Assembly (NCBI GenBank): GCA_016771945.1
Contig: QZLF01000004.1
Span: forward strand, 62,001 to 126,000
Reading direction: 5' to 3'
DNA: 64,000 nt
Origin: Candidatus Leucobacter sulfamidivorax
GTDB lineage: Bacteria > Actinomycetota > Actinomycetes > Actinomycetales > Microbacteriaceae
The notes beneath the pieces were generated by a model. It was given only the letters and a program-made list of their open reading frames with translations, was not told the origin of the DNA and made no database searches. The translations under genes and the position numbers were made by a program. Below are positions 27,960 to 36,655 of the stretch, piece by piece (position 1 is the stretch's first letter; each line of letters opens with the position of its first letter).

Positions 27960-30680
27960 ATGCAGACCGCAGAGATCCGCCGTCGCTGGCTCGACTTCTT
28001 CGAGAAGAAGGGGCACACCGTCGTCCCGTCGGCCTCCCTCGTCACCGACGACCCGAGCCTCATGTTCACCGTGGCGGGCATGGTGCCGTTCGTGCCGTAC
28101 CTCTCGGGCCTCGTGCCCGCGCCGTTCCCGCGCGCCACGAGCGTGCAGAAGTGCATCCGCACGAACGACATCGAGGAGGTCGGGAAGACCCCCCGCCACG
28201 GCACGTTCTTCCAGATGTGCGGCAACTTCTCCTTCGGCGACTACTTCAAGGAGGGCGCGATCAGCTTCGCGTGGGAGCTGCTGACGACCCCCGAGGCCGA
28301 GGGCGGGCTGGGCTTCGACGCGAAGGATCTCTGGGTCACCGTCTACGAGGACGACGACGAGGCGTTCGGGCTGTGGCTCGAGCACTCGACCCTGCCCGAG
28401 GAGCGCATCCAGCGCCTCGGCAAGGACACGAACTACTGGTCGACCGGCCAGCCCGGTCCCGCGGGCCCCTGCAGCGAGATCTTCTACGACATGGGTCCCG
28501 AGTACGGCATCGACGGGGGCCCCGCGACCGACGACGACCGCTACGTCGAGATCTGGAACCTCGTGTTCATGCAATACCAGATCACCGACGTGAAGTCGAA
28601 GACCGACTTCACGATCGTCGGCGAGCTGCCGAAGAAGAACATCGACACCGGCCTCGGCCTCGAACGCGTCGCCTTCATCAAGCAGGGCGTGCAGAACATG
28701 TACGAGATCGACCAGGTGCGCCCGGTGCTCGACCGCGCCGCCCTGCTCGCCGGCAAGACGTACGGGGCGGATCACGGCGACGACGTGCGCCTGCGCGTCA
28801 TCGCCGACCACGTGCGCAGCGGGCTCATGCTGATCTCCGATGGCGTTACGCCGAGCAACGAGGGACGCGGCTACATCCTGCGCCGCCTGCTGCGCCGGGT
28901 GACGCTCGCCATGCGCCTGCTCGGGGTCGACGGGCCGAGCTTCGCCGAGCTCTTCGAGGCCTCGCGCGACGCCATGGCCGACGCGTACCCGGAGGTCGCC
29001 GAGAACTACGACTTCATCTCCCGCATCGCCCTCGCCGAGGAGCGGGCGTTCTTGCGCACCCTCGCCTCGGGCATCGAGATCCTCGACGACGCGATCGGCG
29101 CCGCGAAGGGCAGCGGGGGCGTGGTGGTGGGAGACGGCGCACATGGTGCGCCGCCCATCAGCGGCGACGGCACCGATGGGTCGCCGCCCATCAGCGGCGA
29201 CACCGCCTTCCTGCTGCACGACACCAAGGGCTTCCCGATCGAGCTGACGCTCGAGATCGCCGAGGACGCCGGGCTCGCCGTCGACCGCGAGCGCTTCGCC
29301 GTGCTCATGCAGGAGCAGCGCGACCGGGCGAAGGCCGACGCCAAGGCGAAGAAGGGCCAGCGCGCCGACCTCTCGGTCTACACCGAGCTGCGCGGCCTCG
29401 GCGAGACCCGCTTCGTGGGCTACGACGAGCTGGCGCACGAGAGCCGCGTGCTCGGCATCGTCGTCGACGGAGAGGCGCGCCGCGAGGCGCACGAGGGCGA
29501 GATCGCCGAGCTGGTGCTGGCCGAGACCGCCCTCTGGGCCGAATCCGGCGGCCAGGACTCGGATCAGGGCGTCATCGTCGGCGACGGCTTCGAGGCCGAG
29601 GTGCTCGACGTGCAGAAGCCCGTGCCCGGCCTGATCGTGCACACGGTGAAGGTGAGGGTCGGCACGATCGGGGTCGACGCGCGCGCCGAGACCCGCGTCG
29701 ACGCGGACTACCGCCGGGGCGCCACGCAGGCGCACTCGGCGACCCACATCGTCCACGCCGCGCTGCGCGACGTGCTCGGCCCGAACGCGCACCAGGCCGG
29801 CTCCTACAACAAGGCCGGGTACATGCGCCTCGACTTCACGCACTCCGACGCGCTCTCGGCCGAGACCCGCAGCGAGATCGAGGAGATCTCGAACCTCGCG
29901 ATCCGCAGCGACTACGAGGTGGTCACCCGCGAGATGGGCCTCGACGAGGCGAAGGCGCTCGGCGCGATGGCGCTCTTCGGCGAGAAGTACGGCGACCGCG
30001 TGCGCGTCGTCGACATCGGCGGCCCGTGGTCGCGCGAGCTCTGCGCGGGCACCCACGTCGGCTCGAGCGCCGAGGTCGGCATGATCAGCCTCGTCAGCGA
30101 GAGCTCGGTGGGCTCGACGAACCGCCGCGTCGAATCGCTCGTCGGCATCGAGGCCTTCCGCAACTTCGCCGCCGAGCGCGCCATCGTGCAGCAGCTCACG
30201 AGCGATCTGAAGGTGCCCCGCATCGAGCTCGTGCAGCGCGTCGGCGAGCTCGCGACGCAGCTGAAGGCGGCCGAGAAGCGGATCGCCAGGCTCGAGGCCG
30301 CGAAGCTCGGCGAGCGGCTGCCCGAGCTGGTGGCCGGCGCGGAGCGGCTGGGGGATGTGACCGCGGTCATCGCCCCGCTCGGCTCCGTGGGCAGCGCCGA
30401 CGACATCCGCGGCCTGGTGCTGCAGGCGCGCGAGCGTCTGGGGTCCGAGCCCGGCGTCGTGGTGCTCGCGGGAGAGGCCGCCGGCAAGCCCGCGGTCATC
30501 GCCGCGACGAACCAGGGCGCGCGCGAGGCGGGAGTGAAGGCCGGCGCGCTCGCCAGGCTCGGCGCGCAGGTGCTGGGCGGCGGCGGGGGCGGCAAGGACG
30601 ACCTGGCGCAGGGCGGCGGATCCGATCCCGCGAAGATCGGCGAGGCGCTCGCCGAGATCCGGCGCAGCCTGGCAGGGTAG
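27960..30680 (+). CDS. alaS: Alanyl-tRNA synthetase
   Basis: 906 residues. The class II catalytic core (MFTVAGMVPFVPYL, RATSVQKCIRTNDIEEVG, HGTFFQMCGNFSFGDYFK), the editing domain with HSATHIVHAALRDVLG and its partner CAGTHVGSS, and a C-terminal DHHA1/C-Ala region are present. Ahead of DTAFLLHDTKGFPIEL an extra Gly/Pro-rich stretch holds two 11-residue repeats ending PPISGD (29136-29201). Charges tRNA-Ala and clears mischarged Ser and Gly. Confidence 0.96.
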   Translation: MQTAEIRRRWLDFFEKKGHTVVPSASLVTDDPSLMFTVAGMVPFVPYLSGLVPAPFPRATSVQKCIRTNDIEEVGKTPRHGTFFQMCGNFSFGDYFKEGAISFAWELLTTPEAEGGLGFDAKDLWVTVYEDDDEAFGLWLEHSTLPEERIQRLGKDTNYWSTGQPGPAGPCSEIFYDMGPEYGIDGGPATDDDRYVEIWNLVFMQYQITDVKSKTDFTIVGELPKKNIDTGLGLERVAFIKQGVQNMYEIDQVRPVLDRAALLAGKTYGADHGDDVRLRVIADHVRSGLMLISDGVTPSNEGRGYILRRLLRRVTLAMRLLGVDGPSFAELFEASRDAMADAYPEVAENYDFISRIALAEERAFLRTLASGIEILDDAIGAAKGSGGVVVGDGAHGAPPISGDGTDGSPPISGDTAFLLHDTKGFPIELTLEIAEDAGLAVDRERFAVLMQEQRDRAKADAKAKKGQRADLSVYTELRGLGETRFVGYDELAHESRVLGIVVDGEARREAHEGEIAELVLAETALWAESGGQDSDQGVIVGDGFEAEVLDVQKPVPGLIVHTVKVRVGTIGVDARAETRVDADYRRGATQAHSATHIVHAALRDVLGPNAHQAGSYNKAGYMRLDFTHSDALSAETRSEIEEISNLAIRSDYEVVTREMGLDEAKALGAMALFGEKYGDRVRVVDIGGPWSRELCAGTHVGSSAEVGMISLVSESSVGSTNRRVESLVGIEAFRNFAAERAIVQQLTSDLKVPRIELVQRVGELATQLKAAEKRIARLEAAKLGERLPELVAGAERLGDVTAVIAPLGSVGSADDIRGLVLQARERLGSEPGVVVLAGEAAGKPAVIAATNQGAREAGVKAGALARLGAQVLGGGGGGKDDLAQGGGSDPAKIGEALAEIRRSLAG
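29136..29201 (+). repeat. Two 33-bp in-frame repeats with hairpins inside alaS
   Basis: CGCCGCCCATCAGCGGCG occurs at 29149-29166 and again at 29182-29199, spaced exactly 33 bp (11 codons). Each copy is a self-complementary hairpin (CGCCGC / GCGGCG). The first is preceded by a perfect palindrome, GGCGCAC-ATG-GTGCGCC (29136-29152); its counterpart in the second unit is degraded. Encodes GAHGAPPISGD and GTDGSPPISGD. Confidence 0.8.
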
Positions 30681-30685
30681 CGAAG

Positions 30686-31165
30686 GTGCGCAGCGGAGTG
30701 CGGTTGGGGGTCGATGTGGGTCGCGCCCGCATCGGGATCGCCCGTTGCGACCCGCACGCCCTGCTGGCCACCCCGCTCGAGACCGTGCCGCGCGATGCGC
30801 GCGGCGGCGAGGACGTCGAGCGGATCCTGCGGCTCGCCGCCGAGGCCGAGGCGATGGAGCTGGTGGTCGGGCTGCCCATCGGGCTGAGCGGGCACCGCAC
30901 GCCCTCGACCGACGACGCCGAGGCCTTCGCCGAGCGGCTCGCCCGGGCCGGGGGCACGCCGGTGCGCCTCGTCGACGAACGGCTGAGCACCACGCAGGCG
31001 CAGGGGCAGCTGCGCGCGGCGGGGAAGAAGACGAAGCAGACGCGCGGCGTCATCGATCAGGCGGCCGCCGTCGTGATCCTGCAGCACGCGCTCGACAGCG
31101 AACGCTCCCGCGGCGAGGCTCCGGGGGTGCTGCTCGCGGGGGCGCAGACGGAAGGGAAGGCATGA
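30686..31165 (+). CDS. ruvX: RuvX/YqgF, RNase H-fold 16S rRNA-processing nuclease
   Basis: 159 residues. It begins with the RNase H-like GVDVGRARIGIARCDP and contains VVGLPIGLSG, RLVDERLSTTQAQ and the final acidic motif GVIDQAAAVVILQHALD. YqgF trims pre-16S rRNA and is a putative Holliday junction resolvase. GTG 30686 lies 5 bases after alaS. Confidence 0.93.
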   Translation: MRSGVRLGVDVGRARIGIARCDPHALLATPLETVPRDARGGEDVERILRLAAEAEAMELVVGLPIGLSGHRTPSTDDAEAFAERLARAGGTPVRLVDERLSTTQAQGQLRAAGKKTKQTRGVIDQAAAVVILQHALDSERSRGEAPGVLLAGAQTEGKA

Positions 31166-32391
31166 GTCCGAGACACGGGGACGACTCGCGCTACGACGTC
31201 GATGAGGGGGTCGACGAGCTGCACGAGCTGTTCGGGGGGCAGAGCGCGCAGCCCAGCCGCTCTGCGCAGAACGGCCGGCGGAGCCGCGACGAGCGGAAGC
31301 AGCGCGGCGGCGGGAAGGGGCGCAGGACCGGGGTCCGCGTGCTCGTCGTGCTGCTCGTGGTCGTGCTGCTGCTCGGCGGCCTCGCGGCCGTCGGCGTCAT
31401 GTTCTGGAACCAGTTCGGCGATCGCGTCTCGGAGGCGCTCGGCTGGACGACGAACGACTACGAGGGCGAGGGCCACGGCGAGACGATCATCACGATCACC
31501 GCGGGCGAGATCGGGGAGGACGTGGCGGTGAGCCTCGCGGAGGCCGGCGTGGTGAAGACCTCGCAGGCGTTCTACGAGCTGCTGCTCGCGCAGAACCCCC
31601 AGGTGGACTTCCAGCCCGGCACCTACCGGCTGCGGCTCGAGATGAGCTCGCAGGCGGCCCTCGACGCGCTGCGCGACCCGGCGAACCGCATGCAGCTCTC
31701 GGCGATGATCCCCGAGGGCAGGACCGTCGCCCAGACGCTCGAGATCGTCTCGGCGGGCGCCGAGATCCCCCTCGAGGACCTGCAGGCGGCCGCGGCGAAC
31801 CCGGCGGCGTTCGGCCTGCCCGAGGGCGTGACCTCGCTCGAGGGCTGGCTGTACCCCGCGACCTACGAGTTCGAGCCCGGCACGACGGCCGAGGCGGCGA
31901 TCGCGAAGATGGTCGGCTACCAGGTCGCGCTGCTCGACGAGCTGGGCGTGCCGGTGGAGGACCGCGAGCGCGTGCTCACGATCGCCTCGGTCGTGGAGCG
32001 CGAGGCCGGCCGGGCCGAGGACTTCGGGAAGGTCGCCACGGTCGTCTTCAACCGGCTCGACGCCGGGATGAAGTTGCAGATGGACTCCACCGCGCAGTAC
32101 GGCTTCGGTCAGCACGCCGACGGCACCGTCTGGTCGACCGACGAGGCGCTCGCCGACGACAACCCGTGGAACACCTACGTGCACGAGGGCCTGCCGATCG
32201 GCCCGATCGCGAACCCGGGGCGCGCGGCCATCGAGGCGACGCTGAACCCCACGCCCGGGGACTGGCTGTTCTTCGTCGCGGTGAACCTCGACACCGGCGA
32301 GTCGGTCTTCACGAGCACCAGCGCGGATCACAACGCCGCGGTCGCCCAGCTGAACGAGTGGTGCCTGGCGAATCCGGGCCGCGGCTGCTGA
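31162..32391 (+). CDS. mltG: MltG endolytic murein transglycosylase
   Basis: 409 residues. A cytoplasmic Arg/Lys-rich N-terminus (about 55 residues) is followed by one membrane helix (VRVLVVLLVVVLLLGGLAAVGVMFW), a LysM-like part and the YceG catalytic domain (EGWLYPATYEFEPGT, SVVEREAG with the catalytic Glu, NPWNTYVHEGLPIGPIANPG). It cuts nascent glycan strands and limits their length. The ATG overlaps ruvX (ATGA). Confidence 0.94.
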   Translation: MSPRHGDDSRYDVDEGVDELHELFGGQSAQPSRSAQNGRRSRDERKQRGGGKGRRTGVRVLVVLLVVVLLLGGLAAVGVMFWNQFGDRVSEALGWTTNDYEGEGHGETIITITAGEIGEDVAVSLAEAGVVKTSQAFYELLLAQNPQVDFQPGTYRLRLEMSSQAALDALRDPANRMQLSAMIPEGRTVAQTLEIVSAGAEIPLEDLQAAAANPAAFGLPEGVTSLEGWLYPATYEFEPGTTAEAAIAKMVGYQVALLDELGVPVEDRERVLTIASVVEREAGRAEDFGKVATVVFNRLDAGMKLQMDSTAQYGFGQHADGTVWSTDEALADDNPWNTYVHEGLPIGPIANPGRAAIEATLNPTPGDWLFFVAVNLDTGESVFTSTSADHNAAVAQLNEWCLANPGRGC

Positions 32392-33238
32392 TGGGGGACG
32401 GCGAGGCGGAGGCGGCCACCGAGCGCCTGGCGGTGCTCGGCTCGCCCATCGCGCACTCGAAGTCGCCGGCGATCCACGCCGCCGCCTATCGGGAGCTCGG
32501 TCTCGCCTGGAGCTACGGACGCGAGGAGCTGCGCGCCGACGAGCTCGAGGGCTTCCTCGCCGCCCACGCGCGCGGCTGGCGCGGCTTCTCGCTGACGATG
32601 CCGCTGAAGGAGGAGGCCCACCGGCTCGCGTCGATCCTCGACCCGGTCGCGGAGGAGAGCGGGGTCGTGAACACGCTCCTGCGCCTCGACAGCGAGGCGC
32701 AGCCCTGGGCGGGCTTCAACACGGATGTCGGCGGCCTCGCCGCCGCGATCCGCCGCGAGGGGCTCGACGCCGCGCGCACCATCGTGATCGGCTCGGGCGC
32801 GACCGCGGTCTCGGCCGTGCTCGCGGCGCGCGAGCTGGGGCGGATCGCATCGGCGTGCTCGCCCGGCGGATCGAGCCCGCGCGGGCCCTCGCCGATCGGT
32901 TCGGGACGGAGGCTGCGAGGATCGGCACGCCCGAGGCCGACGGGCTGGTCGCCGGCGCGACGCTCGTGATCTCGACCCTGCCGGGTCCGGCGGCGGGGGA
33001 GGTCGCGCTGCCGACGGCGCTCACCCGGATCCCGCTCTTCGACGTCGCCTACGATCCCTGGCCCTCGCCGCTCGCCGAGCGCTGGCGCGCGGCCGGCGGC
33101 GAGGCGCGCAGCGGCATCGGCATGCTGCTCGAGCAGGCGCTCCTGCAGCTGCGGATCTTCGTGAACGGCGATCCCGGCTTCCCGCTCGTGGGCGAGGAGC
33201 GGGTACTCGCGGCGATGCACGCGGCTGTGCCCCAGTAG
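32391..33238 (+). CDS. aroE: Shikimate dehydrogenase; frameshifted near 32840
   Basis: Reduces 3-dehydroshikimate with NADPH. The substrate-binding domain ([41 protein letters not shown]) and the start of the NADP fold ([20 protein letters not shown]) are in one frame. After the GGGG at 32837-32840 the rest ([20 protein letters not shown] ... [14 protein letters not shown]) continues in another frame and ends at 33238. Adding one G to that run gives an intact protein of about 282 residues. ATG 32391 overlaps the mltG stop by one base. Confidence 0.9.
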
Positions 33239-33248
33239 ACTGGAACTT

Positions 33249-34445
33249 ATGCTTCGTTGGCTCACGGCCGGGGAATCCCACGGCCCAGAACTCATCGCCG
33301 TGCTCGAAGGCCTGCCCGCGGGTGTGCCGCTCTCGCTCGACGCGGTGCGCGAGGATCTCGCGCGCCGCAAGCTCGGCTACGGCCGCGGCTCGCGCATGAA
33401 GTTCGAGCAGGACGAGCTGAACTTCTCGGGCGGAGTCGTGCAGGGGCGCAGCATCGGCGGACCCGTCGCGATCCGCATCGGCAACACCGAGTGGCCCAAG
33501 TGGGTCGAGGTGATGAACCCCGAGGCGACCGAGCTCTCGGAGAAGTCGCGCGGCCGCGGCGCCGCGCTCACCCGGCCCCGGCCGGGTCATGCCGACCTCA
33601 CGGGCATGCAGAAGTACGGCTTCGACGAGGCGCGCCCCGTGCTCGAGCGGGCGAGCGCCCGCGAGACGGCGGCCCGGGTCGCGCTCGGCGCCGTCGCCCG
33701 CGCCTTCCTGGCCGAGCTCGGGATCCGGCTCGTGAGCCACACCGTCTCGCTCGGCCCGGTCGAGGTGCCCGCGGGCTCCCCGCTGCCGCGGCCGGAGGAC
33801 GTGGCGGCGCTCGACGCCGATCCGCTGCGCTGCTTCGACGCCGCAACGAGTGAGCGCATGGTCGCCGAGGTCGACGAGACGAAGAAGACGGGCGACACGG
33901 TCGGCGGCGTCGTCGAGGTGCTCGCCTACGGGCTGCCGCCCGGACTCGGCTCGTACGTGCACTGGGACCGCCGCCTCGACTCGCGCCTCGCGGGCGCGCT
34001 CATGGGCATCCAGGCGATCAAGGCGGTCGAGGTCGGCGACGGCTTCGAGACGACGCGCAGGCGCGGATCCGCGGCCCACGACGAGCTGCACCTCGAGGGC
34101 GGCCGCATCGTGCGGGAGACCGACCGCGCCGGCGGCATCGAGGGCGGCATGACCACCGGCCAGGTGCTGCGCGTGCGCGCCGGCATGAAGCCCATCGCGA
34201 CCGTGCCGAACGCCCTCCCCACGATCGACACCGCCACCGGCGAGGAGGCGAAGGCGCACCACCAGCGCAGCGACGTCTCGGCGGTGCCCGCCGCGGGCGT
34301 GGTCGCCGAGGCGATGACGGCGCTCGTGCTCGCCGACGCGGTGACCGAGAAGTTCGGCGGCGACAGCGTCGCCGAGACCCGCCGCAACCTCGATGCCTAT
34401 CTCGCGACCATCCCCCCGACGCTCGAGACCCAGATCGAATCGTGA
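33249..34445 (+). CDS. aroC: Chorismate synthase
   Basis: 398 residues. It begins [25 protein letters not shown] and has [49 protein letters not shown] and the late [14 protein letters not shown]. It converts EPSP to chorismate with reduced FMN. A TAGACT -10-like box (33235-33240) overlaps the aroE stop eight bases before ATG 33249, so aroCKB may have its own start of transcription. Confidence 0.96.
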   Translation: MLRWLTAGESHGPELIAVLEGLPAGVPLSLDAVREDLARRKLGYGRGSRMKFEQDELNFSGGVVQGRSIGGPVAIRIGNTEWPKWVEVMNPEATELSEKSRGRGAALTRPRPGHADLTGMQKYGFDEARPVLERASARETAARVALGAVARAFLAELGIRLVSHTVSLGPVEVPAGSPLPRPEDVAALDADPLRCFDAATSERMVAEVDETKKTGDTVGGVVEVLAYGLPPGLGSYVHWDRRLDSRLAGALMGIQAIKAVEVGDGFETTRRRGSAAHDELHLEGGRIVRETDRAGGIEGGMTTGQVLRVRAGMKPIATVPNALPTIDTATGEEAKAHHQRSDVSAVPAAGVVAEAMTALVLADAVTEKFGGDSVAETRRNLDAYLATIPPTLETQIES

Positions 34446-35128
34446 ACGGGGCAGAGCCGAGCGAGGGCGCAGCGGCGCCGCGCCCGGTGCCGAGCCCGCC
34501 GAAGCACCCGCTGACCCAGCCGATCCCGGTCGTGGCCGGCGACCGCGAGGCGAAGCCGGCGAGAGCCAAACGCCGACGGCCGCGCCGCCGCCGGCGCGGC
34601 ATGCCGCCGCGGGCCGTCGTGCTCGTGGGCCCCATGGCTGCGGGGAAGACCAGCCTCGGGCGCAATCTGGCCAAGGAGCTCGGCGTGCCCTTCGTCGACA
34701 CGGACGCGGTGTTCGTGCGCGCCCACGGCACCATCACCGATTTCTTCGCGAGCCGGGGCGAGGAGGAGTTCCGCCTCATCGAGGAGCGGATCATCGCAGA
34801 GGAGCTCGCGCGGCCGGGCACTCGCATCGTCGCGCTCGGCGGCGGCGCGGTGCTGAGCGCGCGCACCCGCGAGCTGCTGAGCGCCCACCCCGTGGTGCTG
34901 CTCATGACGACGCAGGAGGCCGTGCTGCGCACCGCGAACCTCGCGCGGCGCCCCCTGCTGCGCGACGACCCCGACGCATGGGGCCGCATCCTCGAAGCCC
35001 GTCGGCCCCTCTACGAGGAGGTCGCCGACATCACCTTCCGCACCGACCGCGCGAGCAAGGAGCAGCTCACTCGCCGCATCGCCGAATGGGTGCGGTCGGC
35101 CGGACGCAGGTACAAGGAGATGACATGA
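34442..35128 (+). CDS. aroK: Shikimate kinase with basic N-terminal extension
   Basis: 228 residues, about 55 longer than the usual enzyme at the N-terminus. The kinase begins [31 protein letters not shown] (P-loop GPMAAGKT) and contains the GGGAV shikimate site and RRPLL lid. The extension is Pro-rich then strongly basic ([17 protein letters not shown]). An internal ATG just before PPRAVVL (near 34601) could give a standard-length protein. GTG 34442 overlaps the aroC stop, favouring the long form. Confidence 0.9.
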   Translation: MNGAEPSEGAAAPRPVPSPPKHPLTQPIPVVAGDREAKPARAKRRRPRRRRRGMPPRAVVLVGPMAAGKTSLGRNLAKELGVPFVDTDAVFVRAHGTITDFFASRGEEEFRLIEERIIAEELARPGTRIVALGGGAVLSARTRELLSAHPVVLLMTTQEAVLRTANLARRPLLRDDPDAWGRILEARRPLYEEVADITFRTDRASKEQLTRRIAEWVRSAGRRYKEMT

Positions 35129-36207
35129 ACGACGCCCCCACGCGGATCCGGGTCACCGGCGACGCCGCGAGCACCATCACGGTGGGCCGGGACCTCCTCG
35201 GCTCGGTGGCCGGGGCGCTCGGCGAGCGCGTGAACCAGGTGCTCATCGTGCACACCTCCACCGTGGGGCGCCTCGCCGAGCAGCTGCGCGCCGAGCTGCA
35301 GCAGCACTACTCGCAGGTGCTGCTCGCCGAGGTGCCCGACGCCGAGGCCGCCAAGCGCGTCGAGGTGGCGGCGTTCTGCTGGCAGATCATGGGGCAGGCC
35401 GACTTCACCCGCAGCGACGCGGTCGTCGGCCTGGGCGGGGGAGCGGTGACTGACCTCGCGGGCTTCGTCGCGGCCACCTGGCTGCGCGGCGTGCGGCTCG
35501 TGCAGATCCCGACCACCGTGCTCGGCATGGTCGACGCCGCGGTCGGCGGCAAGACCGGCATCAACACCGCCGAGGGCAAGAACCTCGTCGGCAGCTTCTA
35601 CGCGCCGCAGGAGGTGGTCTGCGACATAGACCTGCTCGCGACGCTGCCGAGGAACGAGATCCTCGCCGGCTTCGCCGAGGTCGCGAAGTACGGCTTCATC
35701 GCCGAGCCCGAGATCCTCGAGACCATCGAGCGCGACGTCGACACGGCCACCGACCCGGCCTCGCCCGAGTTCCGCCGACTCGTCGAGCTCTCGATCGGGG
35801 TGAAGGCCCGGGTCGTGAGCGAGGACTTCCGCGAGGGCGGGCTGCGCGAGATCCTGAACTACGGGCACACCCTCGGCCACGCCATCGAGCACGCCGAGCG
35901 CTACCAGTGGCGGCACGGCGTCGCGATCTCGATCGGCATGATGTACGCGGCCGAGCTCGGGCGCATGGCGGGGCAGCTCTCCGACGCGGCCGTGGAACGG
36001 CATCGCTCCGTGCTGGGCTCCCTCGGGCTGCCGCTGTCGTACCCCGCGGGGCGCTGGCCGGGGCTGCTCGCGACCATGCAGCGCGACAAGAAGGCCCGCG
36101 CCGGCATGCTGCGCTTCATCGTGCTCGACGACATCGCGAAGCCGCGCGTGCTCGCCGGGGTCGACGAGAGCGTGCTCCAGTTCGCCTATCAGGAAATTGC
36201 AGCTTGA
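35125..36207 (+). CDS. aroB: 3-dehydroquinate synthase
   Basis: 360 residues. NAD-binding GLGGGAVTDLAGFVAATWLRGV, the PTTVLGMVDAAVGGKTGIN loop, EVAKYGFI and the metal ligands in LNYGHTLGHAIEHAERYQWRHGVAI are present. It makes 3-dehydroquinate, the first ring of the shikimate route. It overlaps aroK by 4 bases. The last 11 codons exist a second time 100 bases downstream (36275-36307) with different synonymous codons; the functional copy uses A/T-ending codons unusual for this genome. Confidence 0.95.
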   Translation: MNDAPTRIRVTGDAASTITVGRDLLGSVAGALGERVNQVLIVHTSTVGRLAEQLRAELQQHYSQVLLAEVPDAEAAKRVEVAAFCWQIMGQADFTRSDAVVGLGGGAVTDLAGFVAATWLRGVRLVQIPTTVLGMVDAAVGGKTGINTAEGKNLVGSFYAPQEVVCDIDLLATLPRNEILAGFAEVAKYGFIAEPEILETIERDVDTATDPASPEFRRLVELSIGVKARVVSEDFREGGLREILNYGHTLGHAIEHAERYQWRHGVAISIGMMYAAELGRMAGQLSDAAVERHRSVLGSLGLPLSYPAGRWPGLLATMQRDKKARAGMLRFIVLDDIAKPRVLAGVDESVLQFAYQEIAA

Positions 36208-36307
36208 CCTGATGCCCGAGACGGGCATCAGCGCTGGCGTCGCGGCAAGGCCCAGAAATGGGCCTTGCTCCAAGCTCCAGCGCGCCTACCAGGAGATCGC
36301 GAGCTGA
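36175..36307 (+). repeat. Recoded duplication of the aroB 3' end around a two-hairpin insert
   Basis: The left copy (36175-36207) encodes LQFAYQEIAA-stop and the right copy (36275-36307) LQRAYQEIAS-stop, offset by exactly 100 bases. The shared residues differ almost only at third codon positions, with A/T in the left copy and G/C in the right. Between them are two perfect hairpins: TGATGCCCG-AGA-CGGGCATCA (36210-36230) and GCAAGGCCCA-GAAA-TGGGCCTTGC (36245-36268). The insert has no frame of its own. The hairpins may serve as a terminator between convergent genes; the duplication suggests insertion of a small element. Confidence 0.75.
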
Positions 36308-36636
36308 AGCCTCCTGCGCGCCGGGGACTCGCCCGTCACTGCGACATCGACAGCGGCCTCGGGCACGAGCAGCTCGCCGAGGCGGACGGAGCCGAGGGCC
36401 GGCAGCGCGCGGCGCAGCGCGTCGAGCGAGCGGACGAGCGCGACGGCCCCGGGAGCGCCGGCCCAGGGCGGGGCGCCCGCCGCGGTGCTCGCCGCCGCCT
36501 CGATCCGCGCGAGGATCCGGTGCTCTTCCTCGCTCCGGCTGTCATCATCGGCGAGCCAGTCCAATAGCTCGGCAAGGGTCCAATCGGGGTCTATTGGCCC
36601 GAAAAGAGGCCAATTCGGGAAATTTATATCGCTCAT
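36286..36636 (-). CDS. Small uncharacterised protein
   Basis: 116 residues from ATG 36636. The N-terminal region is acidic and aromatic (FPNWPLFGPIDPDWTLAELLDWLADDD). The middle is helical, and the end reads RRRLQLAISW. I recognise no family. It is divergent from the MocR gene with 19 bases between the starts. Its last codons lie in the displaced aroB 3' end, so before that insertion it overlapped aroB convergently by about 22 bases. Confidence 0.55.
   Translation of the reverse strand: MSDINFPNWPLFGPIDPDWTLAELLDWLADDDSRSEEEHRILARIEAAASTAAGAPPWAGAPGAVALVRSLDALRRALPALGSVRLGELLVPEAAVDVAVTGESPARRRLQLAISW
36593..36614. promoter_or_regulatory. Inverted repeat near the MocR start, possible operator
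   Basis: ATTGGCC - 8 bases - GGCCAAT, a perfect 7-bp inverted repeat 42 bases before the MocR ATG. Further ATTGG/CCAAT copies lie close by (about 36560, 36580, 36635 and 36676). MocR regulators bind repeated half-sites near their own promoter, so this is a candidate autoregulatory operator. It also falls inside the first codons of the small divergent gene. Confidence 0.4.
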
Positions 36637-36655
36637 TGGTCCAGAATTGCGGAGT

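Noticed and set aside
29136-29201. Possible CRISPR-like repeats
   Set aside because: Only two units, no spacers, in frame inside alaS; a tandem coding repeat explains them.
36208-36285. Small protein-coding gene in the aroB insert
   Set aside because: No frame of useful length; the sequence is dominated by two perfect hairpins.
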